From positions 1-30,509 of the forward strand of contig QAKZ01000041.1 in NCBI GenBank assembly GCA_003150175.1: DNA of 30,509 nt. The letters run 5' to 3'. Position numbers and translations under genes: made by a program. Shown here in pieces: positions 28,125 to 30,509 of this stretch; within the stretch, counting starts at the first letter, position 1, and every line of letters begins with the position of its first letter. Under the pieces are notes generated by a model. That model ran no database searches, had not been told where the DNA came from, and saw nothing but the letters and a program-made list of their open reading frames with translations. The stretch comes from Coriobacteriia bacterium (GTDB taxonomy: Bacteria > Actinomycetota > Coriobacteriia > Coriobacteriales > Atopobiaceae).

Positions 28125-28153
28125 TGAAACAAATCCGTCCTTCAGCGCGTATC
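28125..28153 (+). promoter_or_regulatory. ECF-sigma-type promoter
   Basis: TGAAAC (28125-28130), 17-base spacer, CGTATC (28148-28153), close to the extracytoplasmic-function sigma consensus TGAAAC-N16-CGTA. It lies 53 bases upstream of the sigma gene start, suggesting autoregulation. Confidence 0.6.
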
Positions 28154-28205
28154 TAGTGCGAGGGCCCCAAACAACGTGCATACGACAAAGAAGAAAGGAG
28201 GGATC

Positions 28206-28682
28206 GTGCTCGAGCCGGAATTTCGAAAAGCGGTCGCCGCGAACCGCGACCTGGTGTTTCGCGTGGCGTACACCTACCTGCGCGACGCCGCCGACGCGGA
28301 CGATGTGGCACAGGACGTTTTTGTAAAGCTTCTCAGGCGAGATGAGCCTTTCGATGGGGATGGGCACCTTAAAAACTGGCTCATCCGAGTGACCATCAAT
28401 GAATGTAAGTCGCTGTTTCGCCGGCCGTGGCGACGCGTGGAGGATATTGCCTCATACGTCGATTCACTGCAGGTGCCTAATGCCGAGTCTAGAAACCTTC
28501 TTGTCGAGGTCATGCGGCTTCCCGAGAAGTACCGCGTGCCTATCGTGCTCTTTTACTACCTTGAGTTGCCCACCCAGCAGATAGCCGATTACCTGCATGT
28601 CCCGGCGGCGACGATTCGAACGAGGCTTGCTCGTGGGCGTGCGAAGCTGAGGAAACTCCTGGAGGGAGAGGATTATGAATAA
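28206..28682 (+). CDS. ECF-family RNA polymerase sigma factor
   Basis: 158-residue sigma-70-like factor with only regions 2 and 4. Seen: LVFRVAYTYLRDAADADDVAQDVFVKLLRR (region 2.1-2.2), LKNWLIRVTINECKSLFRRPWRR (region 2.3-2.4), then region 4 LPEKYRVPIVLFYYLELPTQQIADYLHVPAATIRTRLARGRAKLRKLL with helix-turn-helix. Start chosen at the GTG preceded by GGAGGG; another GTG 30 bases upstream has no such site. Overlaps the anti-sigma gene by 8 bases (ATGAATAA), so the two are translationally coupled. Regulon unknown, probably envelope stress as usual for such pairs (inference). Confidence 0.92.
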   Translation: MLEPEFRKAVAANRDLVFRVAYTYLRDAADADDVAQDVFVKLLRRDEPFDGDGHLKNWLIRVTINECKSLFRRPWRRVEDIASYVDSLQVPNAESRNLLVEVMRLPEKYRVPIVLFYYLELPTQQIADYLHVPAATIRTRLARGRAKLRKLLEGEDYE

Positions 28683-29763
28683 CGACCAGCTTAAAGCTGC
28701 TTTTGACGCGATGCATGCCGACGACGAGCTCGCGGACCGTGCGCTTTCCCGCGCGTCTAGAGGAAAGAAGCCCCGTCGTCGTGGTGCGGCCAAGCCCCTC
28801 ACTGCGGTTGTAGCTGGCTGCGTCGCGGCTGTTCTGGCCACCGGTGGAGTCGCCTACGCGGTGGTTAATTCCGATTTCTTTGCGCAAGCATGGGGGAACC
28901 ACGGGCAAGGGAGGACGCAGACCTGGTCCTTCTTGGGCGATGACGGCTCCACGATTTCGTACAAACGCGACTTCGGCGACGGAACGGCTCCGGTTGAGCT
29001 CTCGGAAGCGGTGGAGCATGTCGGGCTTTCCGTTGAGGGAAACGGCTATACGCTGGAGCTCGGCGATATTGCGGTTGACGAGAACGGCTGCGGATCCGTG
29101 ACCTTCACGCTTTCGAACCCGAACGGCGTGGCGCTCTTTGAGCCCGCTGCAGAAGTGGGCGAGCTTGTGCTTTCAGGTGCCGAGGGCGAGCAAACCCTCG
29201 ACCTCATCGCCCTTCGCTTTGGTGACGGGGACGACGAGGCCGCTTGGTCATTCGCGGACACCCGGGAGATGATCGAAAAGGAATCTTCGACCAAAACCGA
29301 GATCCATGGAACGATGTACTTTGCGGGATTTGGTGGCGAAGCCGACCTGGAAAAAGGGCTGACTTGGGTGCTCAACTGGCATGAGGGCGAAGGCGATAGC
29401 GCTGAGCAATGCACGGCGCAGACTTGGCGGTTCAACCCTAGCAAACGCGTCGCCTCGAAAACCTTTACCTCCTCCGACGGCGTTGAGGCGAAGGTGAGTC
29501 CGTTTTCGGTGCAGATCTCGGCTGATCCCGTGATGAGCGATAGCATTCGGAAAGTCAGCCTCGTGCTTAAGGACGGCACGGAGCAGGTCATTAAAGACGA
29601 CGGCGTGGCGAACAATTACTTCGGTCTGGGAAGCGACGAAGGCGTTACCTGGGTCTCGACGCAGCTGATCGACCCCGATTCGGTCGGGAGCGTTCATGTA
29701 GAGCGGCGCATACTCGACAATAACGGCGGTGAGCCGCAGCTCCTGAGCATCACGCTGGAGTAG
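28675..29763 (+). CDS. Membrane anti-sigma factor-like protein
   Basis: 362-residue predicted single-pass membrane protein. The N-terminal 40 residues are cytoplasmic and basic at the end (RGKKPRRRGAAK), followed by a transmembrane segment at about 41-64 (PLTAVVAGCVAAVLATGGVAYAVV) and a large extracytoplasmic region of about 295 residues, probably two beta-rich domains, reminiscent of DUF4179-type proteins. Overlaps the sigma gene by 8 bases, the classic arrangement of an ECF sigma and its anti-sigma. No ZAS zinc motif (HxxxCxxC) is visible. The sensed signal cannot be inferred. Confidence 0.8.
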   Translation: MNNDQLKAAFDAMHADDELADRALSRASRGKKPRRRGAAKPLTAVVAGCVAAVLATGGVAYAVVNSDFFAQAWGNHGQGRTQTWSFLGDDGSTISYKRDFGDGTAPVELSEAVEHVGLSVEGNGYTLELGDIAVDENGCGSVTFTLSNPNGVALFEPAAEVGELVLSGAEGEQTLDLIALRFGDGDDEAAWSFADTREMIEKESSTKTEIHGTMYFAGFGGEADLEKGLTWVLNWHEGEGDSAEQCTAQTWRFNPSKRVASKTFTSSDGVEAKVSPFSVQISADPVMSDSIRKVSLVLKDGTEQVIKDDGVANNYFGLGSDEGVTWVSTQLIDPDSVGSVHVERRILDNNGGEPQLLSITLE

Positions 29764-29885
29764 GCGACTGCTAAGAAACCCTGACCTCTGAGCGAGCGCG
29801 CGTCCCTCTTGCTAAACAAATGCCACCTCTGGGCTTCGCCTGAACTGCCCCCCATTTCTTGGACACGAGAAATGGGAGGCTTTTT

Positions 29886-30371
29886 ATGCGTGTCGACTTG
29901 AGGGTGAAGCACGACATCGAGGCCGGGAAGGCGGCGATCGGGCTCTCCGAGCGAGGCCGCGGCTTCAAGTCGGCGGCGAAGGCGCTGTCGGTCCCGCGCG
30001 ACACCGTGAGACAATGGCTCTACGTATACCGGTCGTTCGGAAGCGAGGCGCTGCTGACCATGGGCGGCAAGCAGGCCAGGTACACATACGAGCAGAAGGT
30101 CGCCGCCGCCTCGGCCGTGGTCGACGGCGGCGCGAGCAAGCAGGACGCCATGCGCGAGTTCGGGGTCATGTCGCTTGCGCCGTTCGACCGATGGTGCAGG
30201 CTCTACCGCGAGGGCGGCGCCGAGGCGCTCAGGCCCAAGCCCAAGGGCTCGAAGTCCAGGCCGCGCGGGCGCACCCGCGAGCAGGAGCTCGAGGAGCGCT
30301 GCCGAAGGCTCGAGACCGAGGTGGCCTACCTAAAGAAATTGCGCGCCCTGGTCGAGAGGGACGGGCTCTGA
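29886..30371 (+). CDS. IS3-family transposase OrfA (helix-turn-helix)
   Basis: 161-residue OrfA of an IS150-like element; binds the IS ends. Seen: two helix-turn-helix units, KSAAKALSVPRDTVRQWLYVYRSFG near residues 25-50 and KQDAMREFGVMSLAPFDRWCRLYREGG near 80-105, then a basic linker and a C-terminal leucine-zipper-like coiled coil (REQELEERCRRLETEVAYLKKLRAL). ATG 29886 follows GGGAGG within a hairpin. A possible -1 slip at A-AAG (30332-30335, in LKKL) would join it to orfB as OrfAB. Confidence 0.92.
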   Translation: MRVDLRVKHDIEAGKAAIGLSERGRGFKSAAKALSVPRDTVRQWLYVYRSFGSEALLTMGGKQARYTYEQKVAAASAVVDGGASKQDAMREFGVMSLAPFDRWCRLYREGGAEALRPKPKGSKSRPRGRTREQELEERCRRLETEVAYLKKLRALVERDGL

Positions 30372-30509
30372 CCAGGGCGAGGGCCGAGGCCGTGAGCGCC
30401 CTGCGCGCGGAGGGGTGCGAGCTGGGGCGCCTGTCGGAGTGCGCCGGCCCGGCTCGGTCCAGCTACTACTACGCGCTGTCGCACCCGGCCAGGCCGACGC
30501 GCCCGGAGC
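30332..30509 (+). CDS. IS3-family transposase OrfB (partial, -1 frame)
   Basis: Frame -1 relative to orfA, open from before 30332 to the window edge. It reads ...ALTRARAEAVSALRAEGCELGRLSECAGPARSSYYYALSHPARPTRPE, the N-terminus of an IS150-type OrfB (typical SSYYY). The DDE integrase core lies beyond the window. Probably made as an OrfAB fusion by -1 frameshifting at A-AAG 30332-30335. Confidence 0.75.

Larger units (their letters stand above)
29841..30509 (+). mobile_element. IS3-family insertion sequence (IS150-like), left part, runs off window
   Basis: Left terminal sequence TGAACTGCCCCCC resembles IS3/IS150-type ends (TG...CCCC). It is followed by an inverted repeat CCCATTTCT...AGAAATGGG (29851-29876) around the orfA ribosome site, then orfA and a -1-frame orfB. 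The right end and target duplication are outside the window. Exact left boundary is inferred. Confidence 0.8.

Noticed and set aside
27986..28205. tRNA or small gene between hisF and the sigma factor
   Set aside because: No cloverleaf or T-loop motif and no frame with a ribosome site apart from the sigma start.

Overview
The window is about 30.5 kb of high-GC DNA with dense, mostly tightly packed genes. Gene content and protein style (a one-piece HisZ-HisG protein, a his cluster ordered hisZG-D-C-B-H-A-F, a KdgK/Eda/SDR sugar-acid group and DUF4160/DUF2442 pairs) suggest an anaerobic gut actinobacterium of class Coriobacteriia (Collinsella/Olsenella-like). This assignment is inference from gene content, not from a marker gene.

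Layout. 1-2087 is uvrB, cut by the left edge and ending inside a perfect palindrome. 2125-3300 is a DUF2974 alpha/beta-hydrolase gene with a 20-bp tandem duplication across its stop codon. 3301-5353 is an accessory island: a frameshifted gene for a PD-(D/E)XK/DUF559-like protein, bracketed by two arrays of about 30-bp repeats that each switch orientation and can fold into long hairpins. 5354-9631 is a sugar-acid catabolism locus: an SDR of the gluconate 5-dehydrogenase/KduD type, a LacI-family repressor, KDG kinase and KDPG aldolase, with a near-ideal operator in the lacI-kdgK divergent region. 9744-10964 is a stand-alone GltD-like flavoprotein. 11100-12711 (minus strand) holds a YhcH-family gene and an MBL-fold hydrolase gene. 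12885-16640 holds mrp and two FAD-dependent oxidoreductases. 16697-19567 is uvrA behind an extended -10 promoter with a degenerate LexA-like box. 19577-20145 is a DUF4160/DUF2442 pair whose first gene has an in-frame TAA. 20157-20648 is ybaK/ebsC.

20824-27985 is a histidine biosynthesis operon that lacks hisI/hisE here. The first five junctions are near-overlapping. hisF is separated from hisA by 203 bp holding a perfect 26-bp-arm inverted repeat. hisC carries, in frame near its start, a second copy of the palindrome that ends uvrB. After hisF comes a long imperfect hairpin, then an ECF sigma factor with its membrane anti-sigma protein behind an apparent ECF-type promoter, and finally the left end of an IS3-family insertion sequence that runs off the window.

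Functionally most of the window is housekeeping (nucleotide excision repair, histidine synthesis, Fe-S carrier, sugar-acid breakdown). The least explained signals are the non-coding repeats: the two palindrome copies, the two 30-bp arrays, the hisA-hisF inverted repeat and the post-hisF hairpin. Three genes look broken or recoded or carry inserted sequence: the 3975 frameshift, the DUF4160 stop and the hisC insert.
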